Assembly (NCBI RefSeq): GCF_009762775.1
Contig: NZ_CP046401.1
Location: 4,240,001 to 4,304,000, forward strand
Reading direction: 5' to 3'
From: Maribellus comscasis
Lineage (GTDB): Bacteria; Bacteroidota; Bacteroidia; Bacteroidales; Prolixibacteraceae
Length of the DNA: 64,000 nucleotides
Each line of letters opens with the position of its first letter. The stretch's first letter is position 1. Below are positions 45,160 through 54,430 of the stretch, in pieces. The translations under genes and the position numbers were made by a program. The notes beneath the pieces were generated by a model. It did no database searches, had not been told where the DNA came from, and saw nothing but the letters and a program-made list of their open reading frames with translations.

Positions 45160-46485
45160 TCAAATGTACCAGTTGATCAGTTGTTCGAGCAGTTCCTGTT
45201 TGCCGCTGATTTGTTTTGGCTCACCAACTTCTTTTGCAATTTCGCGTAAATCTTCAATCGATAATTTTCCATTTTCAAAGTCGGCACCTTTACCGCTGTC
45301 GAACGATGCATAACGGCTTTTGCGCATTTCCAGGTAATCTGAATCACTCAATATCTTGTCGGCAATAATTAATGAACGGGCAAAAATGTCCATCCCGGAG
45401 ACATGGGCAATAAAGATATCTTCCAAATCGGTAGAGTTTCTGCGGGTTTTTGCATCAAAATTTATACCTCCGTTTGTAAAACCTCCGGCTTGCACAATTT
45501 CAAGCATCGCTTCAGTAACTTCGTATACATTTGTAGGGAATTCGTCTGTATCCCATCCGTTCTGGTAATCACCTTTATTGGCATCAATCGAACCCAACAA
45601 ATCTGCATCGGCAGCCATTCTCAGGTCATGCGCAAATGTATGCCCGGCGAGTGTTGCATGATTTACTTCAATATTTAGTTTAAAATCGTTTTCCAACCCG
45701 TTTGCTTTCAGGAATCCGATTACGGTTTGTGCATCATAGTCATACTGGTGTTTTGTTGGTTCCATTGGTTTTGGTTCAATGAGGTAAGTTCCATTGAAGC
45801 CTTGTTTTCGACCGTAATCACGAGCCATTCTCAGAAATTGTCCCAAATGTGCCAGTTCACGTTTGGTATCGGTATTGTGCAATGTCATATACCCTTCACG
45901 TCCACCCCAGAAAACATAATTTGTTCCGCCTAAAGCAATGGTTGCATCGATCGCATTTTTAATTTGAACAGCAACATTGGAAAGCACATTAAAGTCAGGG
46001 TTTGTAGCAGCTCCGTTCATGTAACGCGGGTTGCTGAAAACATTGGCTGTCCCCCACAGAAGTTTTACACCGGAAGCTTCCTGTTTCTCTTTTGCAACTT
46101 CAATCATGGTTTCAAGCCTTTTTTCGATTTCAAAAACAGACCCGTCTCCCACAACATCGGTATCATGAAAACAATAAAACGGAATATTCATTTTTGTTAT
46201 GAATTCAAATGCGGCATCCATTCTTTCTTTGGCTGCGTCCAGTTTGTCGGTCGCTCCGTCCCATGGAAAAATTTGCGTTCCCGGACCAAAGGGATCTTCT
46301 CCTGTTCCGCAGAAGGTGTGCCAATATGCCACCGCAAAGCGCAAATGTTTTTTCATGGTTCTTCCTGCAACCACTTTATTTTCATCGTACCATTTAAAAG
46401 CCAGTGGATTTCTGGATTCCGGGCCTTCATATTTTACCTGGCCGATTCCTTTAAAATACTCTTTGTTTCCTTTTAATACTTCCAT
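45160..46485 (-). CDS. xylA: Xylose isomerase
   Basis: A 441-residue class II xylose isomerase converting D-xylose to D-xylulose. Signatures: FCFHDTD-type [12 protein letters not shown] (catalytic His about 104), [51 protein letters not shown] and [19 protein letters not shown], which supply the two-metal site. It lies 79 bp after xylB on the same strand, so the order is xylB-xylA, downstream of the divergently controlled GntR-type gene. Confidence 0.97.
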   Translation of the reverse strand: MEVLKGNKEYFKGIGQVKYEGPESRNPLAFKWYDENKVVAGRTMKKHLRFAVAYWHTFCGTGEDPFGPGTQIFPWDGATDKLDAAKERMDAAFEFITKMNIPFYCFHDTDVVGDGSVFEIEKRLETMIEVAKEKQEASGVKLLWGTANVFSNPRYMNGAATNPDFNVLSNVAVQIKNAIDATIALGGTNYVFWGGREGYMTLHNTDTKRELAHLGQFLRMARDYGRKQGFNGTYLIEPKPMEPTKHQYDYDAQTVIGFLKANGLENDFKLNIEVNHATLAGHTFAHDLRMAADADLLGSIDANKGDYQNGWDTDEFPTNVYEVTEAMLEIVQAGGFTNGGINFDAKTRRNSTDLEDIFIAHVSGMDIFARSLIIADKILSDSDYLEMRKSRYASFDSGKGADFENGKLSIEDLREIAKEVGEPKQISGKQELLEQLINWYI

Positions 46486-46564
46486 GATAAATTATTTTAT
46501 GAGTTATTATTTTTTGTTTTGAAAATTACCATCGGGTAATTTATTCAGATAATTATCTGTCAAT

Positions 46565-48049
46565 TTAACTGATTGCTTTTTTGAGCTGAAGCTTCCATAT
46601 TTCATAAGCAGCTTCGTATTGCGCTTTTTTAGAAATATCTGGTTCAACAATGTCGAGTTTTGTCAGATTATTAAAAGCTTCATCAAAATTTTTGTAAAAC
46701 CCGGAACCAATACCGGCTCCCCGCGCTGCACCAACAGAACCATCTGTATTATAAAGTTCGATAGTTGCACCTGAAATTGCGGCCAGTGTTTCCCTGAAAA
46801 CAGGACTTAAAAACATATTGGCTTTACCGGCACGGATAATTTTTGCATCAATGCCAATATTTTGCATAATCTCCATTCCGTATTTAAAAGAGAAAACAAT
46901 GCCTTCCTGCGCGGCTCTCAGTAAATGTCCTTTCTGGTGAATGTTAAAGTTTATCCCGCTGAAAATTGAAGAAATATTTTTATTGTTCAGTACCCGTTCC
47001 GATCCGTTTCCAAAAGGAAGAATGGAAATACCTTCTGAGCCAATTGGGATTTTAGTGGCCAGCTTGTTCATCTCTTCATAAGAAAGATTTTCCCCAATTA
47101 TTCTCTTTAACCACGCGTTCAAAATGCCTGTTCCGTTTATACAAAGCAGAACACCCAAACGAGGATTTTCAAGCGAATGATTAACATGTGCAAACGTATT
47201 TACCCGTGATTCCGGATCGTATTTTATTTCGTCGCTAACACCGTAAACTACGCCGGAAGTTCCGGCTGTTGTAGCAATTTCGCCTGGATTCAGTACGTTT
47301 AACGAAAGTGCGTTATTGGGTTGGTCTCCTGCACGATAACTTATTGTGGTCTTTGATGAAAGCCCGAGCTCAGCAGCAGTTTTTTTTGAGAGTTGTCCCT
47401 GAACTGCAAATGAAGGGACGATTTCCGGAATAATATCAGAAGAGAAACCATACTGCTGAAAAAGAACGCTGGCGAGCGAATTTTCTTTAAAATTCCACAT
47501 AATACCTTCTGATAGTCCGCTAACGGTAGTTTGTGGAATACCTGTCAGTTTCATTGCGATGTAATCGCCCGGAAGCATAATCTTATAAAGTTTTTCAAAC
47601 AATTCCGGTTCATTTTCTTTCACCCATTTTAATTTTGAAGCCGTAAAATTTCCCGGCGAATTCAGCAAATTCGTAAGACAGCGTTGCGCTCCGATTTCTT
47701 CAAAAGCTTTATCACCAATTGAGGCTGCCCGGCTGTCGCACCAAATAATGGAAGGTCGCAAAACCTGAAGGTTTTTATCAACCATCACCAAGCCGTGCAT
47801 TTGATAAGAAATACCAATTGACAGAATATTTTCAGTATTTACCCTGGTTTCGTTTAACACATCTTTTAACGCCATTTTAAGGTTAGTCCACCATAGTCCC
47901 GGGTCCTGTTCTGCCCATCCTGCCTGATGCGCGGTTATTTTCATTTCCTGTTTCGGGTAAAACGACGAGGCGATACAATTCCCGCTTTCACCTTCAATTA
48001 AGGAAACTTTTACCGAAGAACTTCCAATATCGAATCCAAGTAAATACAT
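46565..48049 (-). CDS. xylB: Xylulokinase
   Basis: A 494-residue FGGY-family kinase that phosphorylates D-xylulose to xylulose-5-phosphate. MYLLGFDIGSSSVKVSLIE is the ATPase phosphate-1 motif, GISYQMHGLVMVD and SIIWCDSRAA (catalytic Asp) are typical of XylB, and TTAGTSGVVYG plus GAARGAGIGSG complete the fold. The gene precedes xylA. Its upstream region carries a tandem CTGTT repeat shared with the promoter of the regulator next door. Confidence 0.95.
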   Translation of the reverse strand: MYLLGFDIGSSSVKVSLIEGESGNCIASSFYPKQEMKITAHQAGWAEQDPGLWWTNLKMALKDVLNETRVNTENILSIGISYQMHGLVMVDKNLQVLRPSIIWCDSRAASIGDKAFEEIGAQRCLTNLLNSPGNFTASKLKWVKENEPELFEKLYKIMLPGDYIAMKLTGIPQTTVSGLSEGIMWNFKENSLASVLFQQYGFSSDIIPEIVPSFAVQGQLSKKTAAELGLSSKTTISYRAGDQPNNALSLNVLNPGEIATTAGTSGVVYGVSDEIKYDPESRVNTFAHVNHSLENPRLGVLLCINGTGILNAWLKRIIGENLSYEEMNKLATKIPIGSEGISILPFGNGSERVLNNKNISSIFSGINFNIHQKGHLLRAAQEGIVFSFKYGMEIMQNIGIDAKIIRAGKANMFLSPVFRETLAAISGATIELYNTDGSVGAARGAGIGSGFYKNFDEAFNNLTKLDIVEPDISKKAQYEAAYEIWKLQLKKAIS

Positions 48050-48084
48050 TTTTTAAACGTGTTATATTTATAATTTAAGTTGAA

Positions 48085-48098
48085 CTGTTCTGTTCTGG
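48085..48098. promoter_or_regulatory. Tandem-repeat operator candidate upstream of xylB
   Basis: CTGTTCTGTTCTGG consists of two and a half TGTTC units 36 bp before xylB. The same unit recurs upstream of the GntR-type regulator at 49193-49209, suggesting a shared binding site. Confidence 0.55.
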
Positions 48099-48163
48099 TA
48101 TGTTTTCAAAATTACGTTCAAAACTGAAGGTTTCAAAATTTTAAAAATATGTTCTTTAACATG

Positions 48164-49159
48164 TCAGACAGAGGAGCGCAATTTTAGCGTGGTAGGAACT
48201 TCAAACTGTACTTTTTCTCCCGAGCTTACAAATTCAGCTGCTTTTTGCCCCATTTGCTCAAAATCAGTGGAAATAACAGAAATTCCGTTTTTTACATATT
48301 TTTTCATAGGAGTTTCATTATATGAAATGACGCCAACTTCCCGGCCCGGTTCAAATCCTTTTTTAGCACATTGATCAAGAAAACCAGCCAGTGTACGGTC
48401 GCTCACTAAAAAATATAATCCTCCTTTTTTGATTTTAAATTGCTCCGGTTCAAAAATCAATTCGTGTTTTATCTGATAAGCAGCACAAAATTTTTTGAAA
48501 TAATCGATTGTGATTTTTGGATGATAAGTAAACGGAGGGTAGAAAAAAGTGAACTCGTTATATTTTGATATTTTGGATATGTTTTGCTCAAGACATTTAT
48601 AAACAGGATTGCCAAAATTTTGACAAACAAACGACTGAGAGGATGTTGAATGTATTTTCCAATCGATAATTAATAAATGTTCTTTGGGGATTTTTTTTAT
48701 AATTCCCGGAACTTTTGGCGAGTCGAAGTTCATGACAATGTATTTGCTGTATTTTCCCAGACTTTCGTTGATGATTTTTTCAAAAACGCCAATATTATAA
48801 TGATGAAAATGCAAATCAACACTGATGTTTTTGGGAAGGTGTTTCAAAAATGATCCGTAAAGAACTTCTTTGTATGCTTTGAAAGTGTCAAGAAACAGAA
48901 AGACTTTGGTTATATTTTTGGTCACAAAATATCCGCGATTGGGCACCGATTCTACAATTCCACGCTTTTTTAATTCTGCATAGGCTTTAAAAACAGTATC
49001 GCGTGAGAGTTGCGACTCCTTCATGATTTGATTAACAGAAGGTAACATTTCGCCTTGTTTTAACTGGTTTCGACTGATTGAATCAACTATCCAATCTACC
49101 AACTGTTGAAATTTTAAAACATTTGAATTGTCGTCGACTGTAAATTTGAATTTGCTCAT
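48164..49159 (-). CDS. GntR-type regulator with LacI-like sugar-binding domain (XylR of Bacteroidota)
   Basis: A 331-residue repressor or activator. The N-terminal winged helix (about 15-80: DSISRNQLKQGEMLPSVNQIMKESQLSRDTVFKAYAELKKRGIV) is GntR-like. The remainder resembles a periplasmic-binding-protein fold (VFLFLDTFKAYKEVLYGSFL, then GREVGVISYNETPM and ISVISTDFEQMGQKAAEFV), as in LacI repressors. Such hybrids control xylose genes in Bacteroidota. It lies 114 bp upstream of xylB on the same strand, with shared repeat motifs in both promoters, so xylBA control is likely and D-xylose a likely effector (inference). Confidence 0.88.
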   Translation of the reverse strand: MSKFKFTVDDNSNVLKFQQLVDWIVDSISRNQLKQGEMLPSVNQIMKESQLSRDTVFKAYAELKKRGIVESVPNRGYFVTKNITKVFLFLDTFKAYKEVLYGSFLKHLPKNISVDLHFHHYNIGVFEKIINESLGKYSKYIVMNFDSPKVPGIIKKIPKEHLLIIDWKIHSTSSQSFVCQNFGNPVYKCLEQNISKISKYNEFTFFYPPFTYHPKITIDYFKKFCAAYQIKHELIFEPEQFKIKKGGLYFLVSDRTLAGFLDQCAKKGFEPGREVGVISYNETPMKKYVKNGISVISTDFEQMGQKAAEFVSSGEKVQFEVPTTLKLRSSV

Positions 49160-49180
49160 TTGCAGAATTTAAATTTTGAA

Positions 49181-49209
49181 ACAGAATAGTTGCTGTTCTG
49201 TTCTGTTCT
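49181..49209. promoter_or_regulatory. Operator candidate upstream of the xylose regulator gene
   Basis: CTGTTCTGTTCTGTTCT (49193-49209) holds three and a half TGTTC units. It overlaps an inverted pair ACAGAA (49181-49186) / TTCTGT (49196-49201). It lies 22-50 bp before the regulator's start and suits autoregulation. Confidence 0.55.
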
Positions 49210-49287
49210 ACAAAACTAAAAATAAATTCGAATTAATCGGATTATTTGGAATTGAATGCAATAGATGTTCGGAAATAGCGTTTTAGG

Positions 49288-49370
49288 AAAAAGGATAGAG
49301 CATAGTTAAACTTTCTAAGTGGTTAAGTTTGGTCAGCAATTTTGTTTAACTGTCGGCTTTATCCTTTTTT
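49288..49370. other. Large bidirectional stem-loop in a divergent intergenic region
   Basis: The arm at 49288-49311 (AAAAAGGATA, GAGC, AGTTAAAC) pairs with 49344-49370 (GTTTAAC, GGCT, TATCCTTTTTTT) with one small asymmetric interior region and a 32-nt loop. Flanking A and T runs make it terminator-like in both directions, yet both neighbours point away from it. It may end an unannotated small RNA or be a MITE-like relic. Confidence 0.65.
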
Positions 49371-49444
49371 TCTGAAGCAAAATTAAAATAACTTTACGTT
49401 TTTCGAAGTTTTATTTTGATATTCTTTACTAAAAATCAATAAAA

Positions 49445-50017
49445 ATGCTACGAGACCTTATAATTAAAAACCGCAGTTACCGTCGTTTTGACTCTTCATT
49501 TAAAATTCCGGAAGAAAATTTAAAAAACTGGATTGAACTGGCGCGCTTTTCAGCCAGCGGGAGAAACATGCAGCCACTCAAATATTTAATTTCTACCAAC
49601 GAAAAGACAAATGAACAGATCTTTCCAAATCTGGGATGGGCAGGCTATTTGTCCAATTGGAAAGGCCCGGCTAAAAACGAAAGACCTGTTGCATATATTA
49701 TTGTTCTAAACGACAAATCACTGGCTACAAACTATTTTTGTGACGACGGTCTGGCCATGCAGAATATTTTGCTTGGCGCCGTCGAAGATGGCTTTGGTGG
49801 ATGTATTATTGGCTCGGTAAACAAAGGCAGGGTTGCCAAGTTACTTGAATTACCGGAACATTTGGAGATACTGTGGATTATTGCTTTGGGGAAACCGGCA
49901 GAAGAAATTGTTTTAGAAGAGATGCAGGAAAATGATATAAAATACTGGCGCGATGAAAACGGTGCTCATCATGTACCTAAACGACCGGCAAAAGAAATAA
50001 TATACAAAAAATTGTAA
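49445..50017 (+). CDS. Nitroreductase family protein
   Basis: A 190-residue FMN-dependent NAD(P)H oxidoreductase. RSYRRFD near the start and ARFSASGRNMQPLKYLIS form the FMN-binding region. The middle shows DDGLAMQNILLGAVEDGFGGCIIGS, and the later block is LELPEHLEILWIIALGKP, the standard nitroreductase pattern. There is no signal peptide. Native substrates may be quinones, flavins or nitroaromatics. A clean hairpin terminator follows. Confidence 0.9.
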   Translation: MLRDLIIKNRSYRRFDSSFKIPEENLKNWIELARFSASGRNMQPLKYLISTNEKTNEQIFPNLGWAGYLSNWKGPAKNERPVAYIIVLNDKSLATNYFCDDGLAMQNILLGAVEDGFGGCIIGSVNKGRVAKLLELPEHLEILWIIALGKPAEEIVLEEMQENDIKYWRDENGAHHVPKRPAKEIIYKKL

Positions 50018-50021
50018 ATGA

Positions 50022-50047
50022 AAAAGGATGGCAAAAGCCATCCTTTT
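50022..50047. terminator. Terminator between nitroreductase and proline dehydrogenase genes
   Basis: AAAAGGATGGC (50022-50032), loop AAAA, GCCATCCTTTT (50037-50047): a perfect 11-bp stem usable by both converging genes. Confidence 0.9.
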
Positions 50048-50069
50048 ATAGTTTAACTCCCAAAATATA

Positions 50070-50981
50070 CTACCCCCTTATAAAGATTGCCTTAATTATA
50101 TGGTTCGCCATTTTTGGGTTCTCTTTTAATCTGCGTGTGGAATATCCAAACCAATGCTTTCCAAAAGGTACGTAAACCCTCATTAAATGTCCCTGATCAA
50201 CAATCGACTGACGTAATTCAGGAGTCACACCATAAAGCATCTGAAATTCGTACCTGTTTTTAGGCGTTTTGTATTTTTCCAATAGTTTGTTTGCGTTTTC
50301 AATCAGGAATTTATCATGAGTGGCAATGGCTGCATACATATTATTCTGCAGCATATATTCCAGATCTTCGAGAAAATGTTCCCTAACTTCCTGGTAATTT
50401 TTAAACGCAATTTTTGCGGGTTCAATATATATTCCTTTGCAGAGTCTGAAGTTTATCGGATTTTCGTCCGTGTTTAAATCTTGCAGACTTTTTATATCAG
50501 CCAAAGTTCGTTTCAGGTAAGCCTGCAATACCAACCCCACGTTTTTGGGAAATTTGGTCCGGAGTTTCCTGAAAATTTCTATTTCCATATCGACACATTG
50601 CGAATCTTCCATGTCAATTCTTACAAATGAGTTTCTTTCAGCTGCATGTTTTACAACTTCATGTACATAATTATAACAGGCCCCGGCGTCAATAAGTAAA
50701 CCAAACATGGTAGGTTTTAACGAAAAACTACCTTTTATTCCTTCACTGGTAAATTCGTCAATAATTTTAATGTAGTAGTCTTTATTCTGCTCCGCCTCTT
50801 CTAGTGTTTCAATAAATTCGCCAAGCAAATCAACCGTTACTTCAATATTTTTTGCATTGAGCAATTTTGAAGCTAAAAGGCCTTCTTCGATGGTTTCACC
50901 AGCTATATACCTTTTTGAAAATACCCAGACCAGTTTTTTGGGCATATAAGGCAGGATGTTCGCAATCAACTTATTCAACAT
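50070..50981 (-). CDS. Proline dehydrogenase
   Basis: A 303-residue FAD enzyme, oxidising L-proline to pyrroline-5-carboxylate and passing electrons to the quinone pool. The beta/alpha barrel motifs are SFVRIDMEDSQ, LVLQAYLKRTLADI, NFRLCKGIYIEP and ATHDKFLI, and the substrate-binding tail YVPFGKHWFGYSTRRLKENP carries the paired arginines. It is monofunctional and not fused to P5C dehydrogenase, which is normal for the phylum. The P5C dehydrogenase gene is not nearby. Confidence 0.92.
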   Translation of the reverse strand: MLNKLIANILPYMPKKLVWVFSKRYIAGETIEEGLLASKLLNAKNIEVTVDLLGEFIETLEEAEQNKDYYIKIIDEFTSEGIKGSFSLKPTMFGLLIDAGACYNYVHEVVKHAAERNSFVRIDMEDSQCVDMEIEIFRKLRTKFPKNVGLVLQAYLKRTLADIKSLQDLNTDENPINFRLCKGIYIEPAKIAFKNYQEVREHFLEDLEYMLQNNMYAAIATHDKFLIENANKLLEKYKTPKNRYEFQMLYGVTPELRQSIVDQGHLMRVYVPFGKHWFGYSTRRLKENPKMANHIIKAIFIRG

Positions 50982-51167
50982 TATAAATTTTAAGTCGTTT
51001 GAAATAGAAATAGTTGTTGACGTAAAAATACTACTGCAAGCGTGCCTTTTTCAATGATGTTTATCAGCATAAACTTATGATTTAATGCAGGTTTTTTTTG
51101 AAATAAGTTGATTTATAATGAAGTAAAAAAAGTAGTGGATTCAGTTATTCGTTTTCATCTAAAAAAT

Positions 51168-51175
51168 TATCTTTG
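51168..51175 (+). promoter_or_regulatory. -7 promoter box (TATCTTTG) for the OmpH-like gene
   Basis: An exact TAnnTTTG match lies 37 bp upstream of the OmpH-like start codon. Confidence 0.5.
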
Positions 51176-51211
51176 TCAAACTTTATTTTTACACTTTAAA
51201 ATTGTTAAAGA

Positions 51212-51814
51212 ATGAAAGGAACATCATTAATCGTAAGCATTGTACTTTTTGTAGCAGTAGCTGTTTTGTATGTACTTCACTTTACCGGTTCAGGAGGCAA
51301 CAGCCCTGAGATTGCAGAAACAAATGTTAGCAAATCTGAATCAGGAGGAGGTTTGAAAATTGCTTACGTAAAAGCTGACTCTGTTCTTTTAAATTATGAC
51401 TTAGCTCAGGATCTGCATGACGATTTCTCAAAAAAACAGGAAGCTTACACCAGTGAGTATGGAACGAAAAGACAATCTTTTGAAAAAGAAGCCGCAGCTT
51501 TTCAGGAAAAAGTTCAGCGCGGAGGATTTTTAACCGAACAACGGGCAATACAGGAGCGCGATCGATTGTTGGGAAAAGAGCAGGAAATCCAAAAACTGGA
51601 TCAGGAGTTATCGACAAAGCTGGCCGAATTGCAAACCAATAACAATCAACAGTTACTGGACAGTTTGATGGGCTATCTTGAAATTATAAATGCTCAAAAA
51701 AAATACGATTATATTTTTAGTGCTTCAAATATTTTAGTAGGTGATGAGGCGAACAATCTTACCGCTGATGTTTTGAAAGCTTTAAACGAAAGATATTCAG
51801 GGTCAAAGGAATAA
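51212..51814 (+). CDS. OmpH/Skp-like periplasmic chaperone
   Basis: A 200-residue envelope protein. An N-terminal hydrophobic segment (about 5-25, IVSIVLFVAVAVLYVLHF) is a signal anchor rather than a cleaved signal. After a short Gly/Ser/Asn region the conserved KIAYVKADSVLLNYDL strand begins the OmpH domain, followed by a long coiled coil (about 70-155, rich in Gln, Glu and Lys) and the closing KYDYIFSASNILVGDEANNLTADVLKALN. Skp trimers hold unfolded outer-membrane proteins. A strong terminator follows. Confidence 0.88.
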   Translation: MKGTSLIVSIVLFVAVAVLYVLHFTGSGGNSPEIAETNVSKSESGGGLKIAYVKADSVLLNYDLAQDLHDDFSKKQEAYTSEYGTKRQSFEKEAAAFQEKVQRGGFLTEQRAIQERDRLLGKEQEIQKLDQELSTKLAELQTNNNQQLLDSLMGYLEIINAQKKYDYIFSASNILVGDEANNLTADVLKALNERYSGSKE

Positions 51815-51836
51815 AATATTAATATATATTTTTATT

Positions 51837-51866
51837 AAATCCGGGAACTTTCCCGGATTTTTTTTG
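51837..51866 (+). terminator. Terminator after the OmpH-like gene
   Basis: AAATCCGGGA (51837-51846), loop ACTT, TCCCGGATTT (51851-51860) and an eight-T run. Confidence 0.9.
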
Positions 51867-51902
51867 CCCGTTTAGTTAGTTTTGTATTGAAATTACCTGA
51901 TA

Positions 51903-53087
51903 ATGTTTGCAGAAAAATATCTTTTGAAACAGGATAAGAAATCTTTAATCGGGATTGCGCCTAAAGCAGGGACGAAGCTGATTGTAGTAATTCCCTGTTA
52001 TAACGAACCGGATATCTTGCAAACGCTGGTGTCACTTTCCGCCTGTAAAATTCCGGATTACCCTGTCGAAGTATTGATTGTTCTAAATCATTCAGAGACT
52101 GAAAATGATGTTATCAAGGATTTTAACTGGAAAACAAAAAAGCAGGTTGAATTCTGGCTTTCGGAGAACAAGTTTAGTAACATCACCTTTTATATTGTGG
52201 GCCCCGTTGAATTAAGAAAAAAATGGGCTGGGGCAGGGTTAGCTAGAAAAACAGGGATGGATGAAGCCTTGTTCCGCTTCGACTTACTCAAAAATCCCAA
52301 CGGATTAATTGTTTCGCTGGATGCTGACACCTTAGTCGCTGAAAATTATTTTGTTGAAATTGAAAAACATTTTAGCGAGCATCCGAAAAACGTAGGAGCA
52401 ACTATATCCTTTCAACATCAAACCACTGGGTTGGAAGCAAGGCATTTAAAGGGTATTCAACTTTACGAAAAATATCTTTGGTTTTATAAAAATGCAATTC
52501 ATTTTACAGGGTATCCGTATTCCATGTTTACGGTAGGCTCTGCATTTGCGGTTAAAGCAGAGGCCTATGTAAAAAGAGGTGGAATGAACCGGCGGCAGGC
52601 AGGCGAGGATTTTTATTTTTTGCAGAATCTGGCTCAATTGGGTGAAGTAGGTGAAATTAGCACAACCAAAGTTTATCCCTCAGCCCGCTTGTCAGCCCGT
52701 GTTCCGTTTGGCACCGGTCCTATTCTTCAAAAGTGGATGAATGAAACTGAAGACCTCACCCAAACCTACAATTTTCAGGCTTTTGCAGATTTAAAGGAAC
52801 TTTTTGATACGAAGGGCAAACTGTTCAAAATAAACAAAAAGGAATATGAGGCTGTAATTTCAAAATTACCGGAACCTGTTTTTGAATTTCTCCTGCATGA
52901 TAATTTTTGGAAAGAACTAAACGACGTAAACAACAACTGTGCAAATCAGCAAACGTTTAAAAGGCGTTTTTTTCAGAAATTTAATGCGTTCAAAATTTTA
53001 AAATATCTGAATTTTGTTCACGAAGAATTTTATCTAAAGGCAAATCTTAATGAACAGGTTGACATACTAAATAGATATTTAAAATGA
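51903..53087 (+). CDS. Family 2 glycosyltransferase
   Basis: A 394-residue GT-A glycosyltransferase. LIVVIPCYNEPDILQTLVSL (about 27-46) is the nucleotide-sugar-binding strand, LIVSLDADTLVAENYF (about 140) has the DxD metal motif as DAD, and RRQAGEDFYFLQNLA (about 230) supplies the catalytic ED. No membrane helices are evident, and the C-terminal 130 residues are helical and unassigned. The stop overlaps the start of the DUF3472 lipoprotein gene by 4 bp, so the two proteins are made together. Donor and acceptor are unknown. Confidence 0.85.
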   Translation: MFAEKYLLKQDKKSLIGIAPKAGTKLIVVIPCYNEPDILQTLVSLSACKIPDYPVEVLIVLNHSETENDVIKDFNWKTKKQVEFWLSENKFSNITFYIVGPVELRKKWAGAGLARKTGMDEALFRFDLLKNPNGLIVSLDADTLVAENYFVEIEKHFSEHPKNVGATISFQHQTTGLEARHLKGIQLYEKYLWFYKNAIHFTGYPYSMFTVGSAFAVKAEAYVKRGGMNRRQAGEDFYFLQNLAQLGEVGEISTTKVYPSARLSARVPFGTGPILQKWMNETEDLTQTYNFQAFADLKELFDTKGKLFKINKKEYEAVISKLPEPVFEFLLHDNFWKELNDVNNNCANQQTFKRRFFQKFNAFKILKYLNFVHEEFYLKANLNEQVDILNRYLK

Positions 53088-54397
53088 AAATATTTCGAAG
53101 TATTATTAGTATTGCTGTTTTAATTGCGTTTTCAGTTATAGCTTCTACTTGTCAGAAACAAAGCAGTTTTCTCTCTGAATACCGGGCACTCACTTATTCA
53201 ATTCCGCTTGAAGGAAACTGCTGGCTTACAAATACAAGCCAAAATAATTCCAAAATTGATGAAGGTGGTTTAAAAAACTGGACAAATTCTAATGCTCAGG
53301 CGCAAATCTATTTCAAAACGGAACATAACGGAAAATTACAGTTGGCTTTGCTTGCTAAAGCTGTCTCCGGCCCGTCTGAACTGACCATAAAGCTGGAGGG
53401 CCAAACAAAGAATTGCTTCATTAAAAATACGGATTTTGACACCGTTTATGTTGGCAGTTTTAGTGTCGGGGAAGCCGGATACCACCAGGTTGATATTCGT
53501 GGATTAAAAAAAGAAGGCGAATATTTTGCAGAAGTGAAATCACTTTTAATTGGCGGAGAAGCGGCGGAAGGTAAGGTATATTTCGCAAAAGATGATTTTT
53601 ACTGGGCTCGCCGGGGGCCTTCTGTTCACTTAAACTTTGAAGTCCCGGAAGATGCCGGTGACCTTAAGTATTTTTATAGTGAAATTACCGTACCTGAAAA
53701 TAACGATGTTCAGGGATCGTATTTTATGGCTGATGGATTTGCCCAGGGGTATTTTGGAATGCAGGTAAACTCCTCCACTGAACGCAGAATATTATTCTCG
53801 GTTTGGAGTCCTTTCAAAACTGATAATCCCGGAGAAATCCCGGACGAGTATAAAATATCATTGTTAAAAAAGGGAGACGGTGTGTATACAGGAGAGTTTG
53901 GTAACGAAGGCTCGGGCGGCCAAAGTTATCTTGTTTTTCCGTGGAAAGCCGGGACAACTTATAAATTTCTGTTAAAAGGAAATCCGAGTGAGAAAGGGAA
54001 GACTGATTTTACTGCCTGGTTTTTTGCTCCTGAAGTTGGCGAGTGGAAGCTGATTGCAAGTTTTCGGAGGCCAAAAACAGATACCTATTTGACACACCTC
54101 TATTCTTTTCTTGAGAACTTTAAGACAGAAACCGGAAATATAACCCGGATGGCAAAATATTCAAATCAATGGGTTTATACCAGAACCGGGGACTGGAGAG
54201 AACTTTCAAAAATCAAGTTTACCGCTGATGCTACTGCCCGAAAAGAATCAAGAATGGATTATGCGGGAGGTGTTGAAGGCATTAATTTCTTTTTAAAAAA
54301 TTGTGGCTTTTTTAGCAAAACAACACCCATCGATACTTTCTTTGAACGAGAAAAGAACGACAATCCACCTCAAATCAATTTTGAAGAATTACCATAA
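53084..54397 (+). CDS. DUF5077/DUF3472 lipoprotein
   Basis: A 437-residue lipoprotein with signal ending ASTC (about residue 23). The N-terminal beta-sandwich (about 40-155, IPLEGNCWLTNTSQ ... GYHQVDIRGL) matches DUF5077, and the larger second domain (about 170-425, WARRGPSVHLNFEVP, GYFGMQVNS, RILFSVWSPF, KTYLTHLYSFLENF-like segments) matches DUF3472. These families often occur together in Bacteroidota carbohydrate loci and resemble carbohydrate-binding jelly rolls; activity is not established. It overlaps the upstream glycosyltransferase gene by 4 bp. Confidence 0.82.
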   Translation: MKIFRSIISIAVLIAFSVIASTCQKQSSFLSEYRALTYSIPLEGNCWLTNTSQNNSKIDEGGLKNWTNSNAQAQIYFKTEHNGKLQLALLAKAVSGPSELTIKLEGQTKNCFIKNTDFDTVYVGSFSVGEAGYHQVDIRGLKKEGEYFAEVKSLLIGGEAAEGKVYFAKDDFYWARRGPSVHLNFEVPEDAGDLKYFYSEITVPENNDVQGSYFMADGFAQGYFGMQVNSSTERRILFSVWSPFKTDNPGEIPDEYKISLLKKGDGVYTGEFGNEGSGGQSYLVFPWKAGTTYKFLLKGNPSEKGKTDFTAWFFAPEVGEWKLIASFRRPKTDTYLTHLYSFLENFKTETGNITRMAKYSNQWVYTRTGDWRELSKIKFTADATARKESRMDYAGGVEGINFFLKNCGFFSKTTPIDTFFEREKNDNPPQINFEELP

Positions 54398-54427
54398 AAA
54401 AAGTCCGCCGGGATGCCCGACATTTTT
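54396..54427 (-). terminator. Terminator for the cytochrome gene (minus strand)
   Basis: The minus strand reads ATGTCGGGCATCCCGGCGGAC followed by seven T. The stem is imperfect (GTC/GAC plus CGGG/CCCG) but well placed just after the cytochrome stop, overlapping the end of the convergent DUF3472 gene. Confidence 0.55.
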
Positions 54428-54430
54428 CAT

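Noticed and set aside
45964..46476. Open frame of 170 codons opposite xylA
   Set aside because: Antisense shadow of a highly conserved enzyme; no signal or domain.
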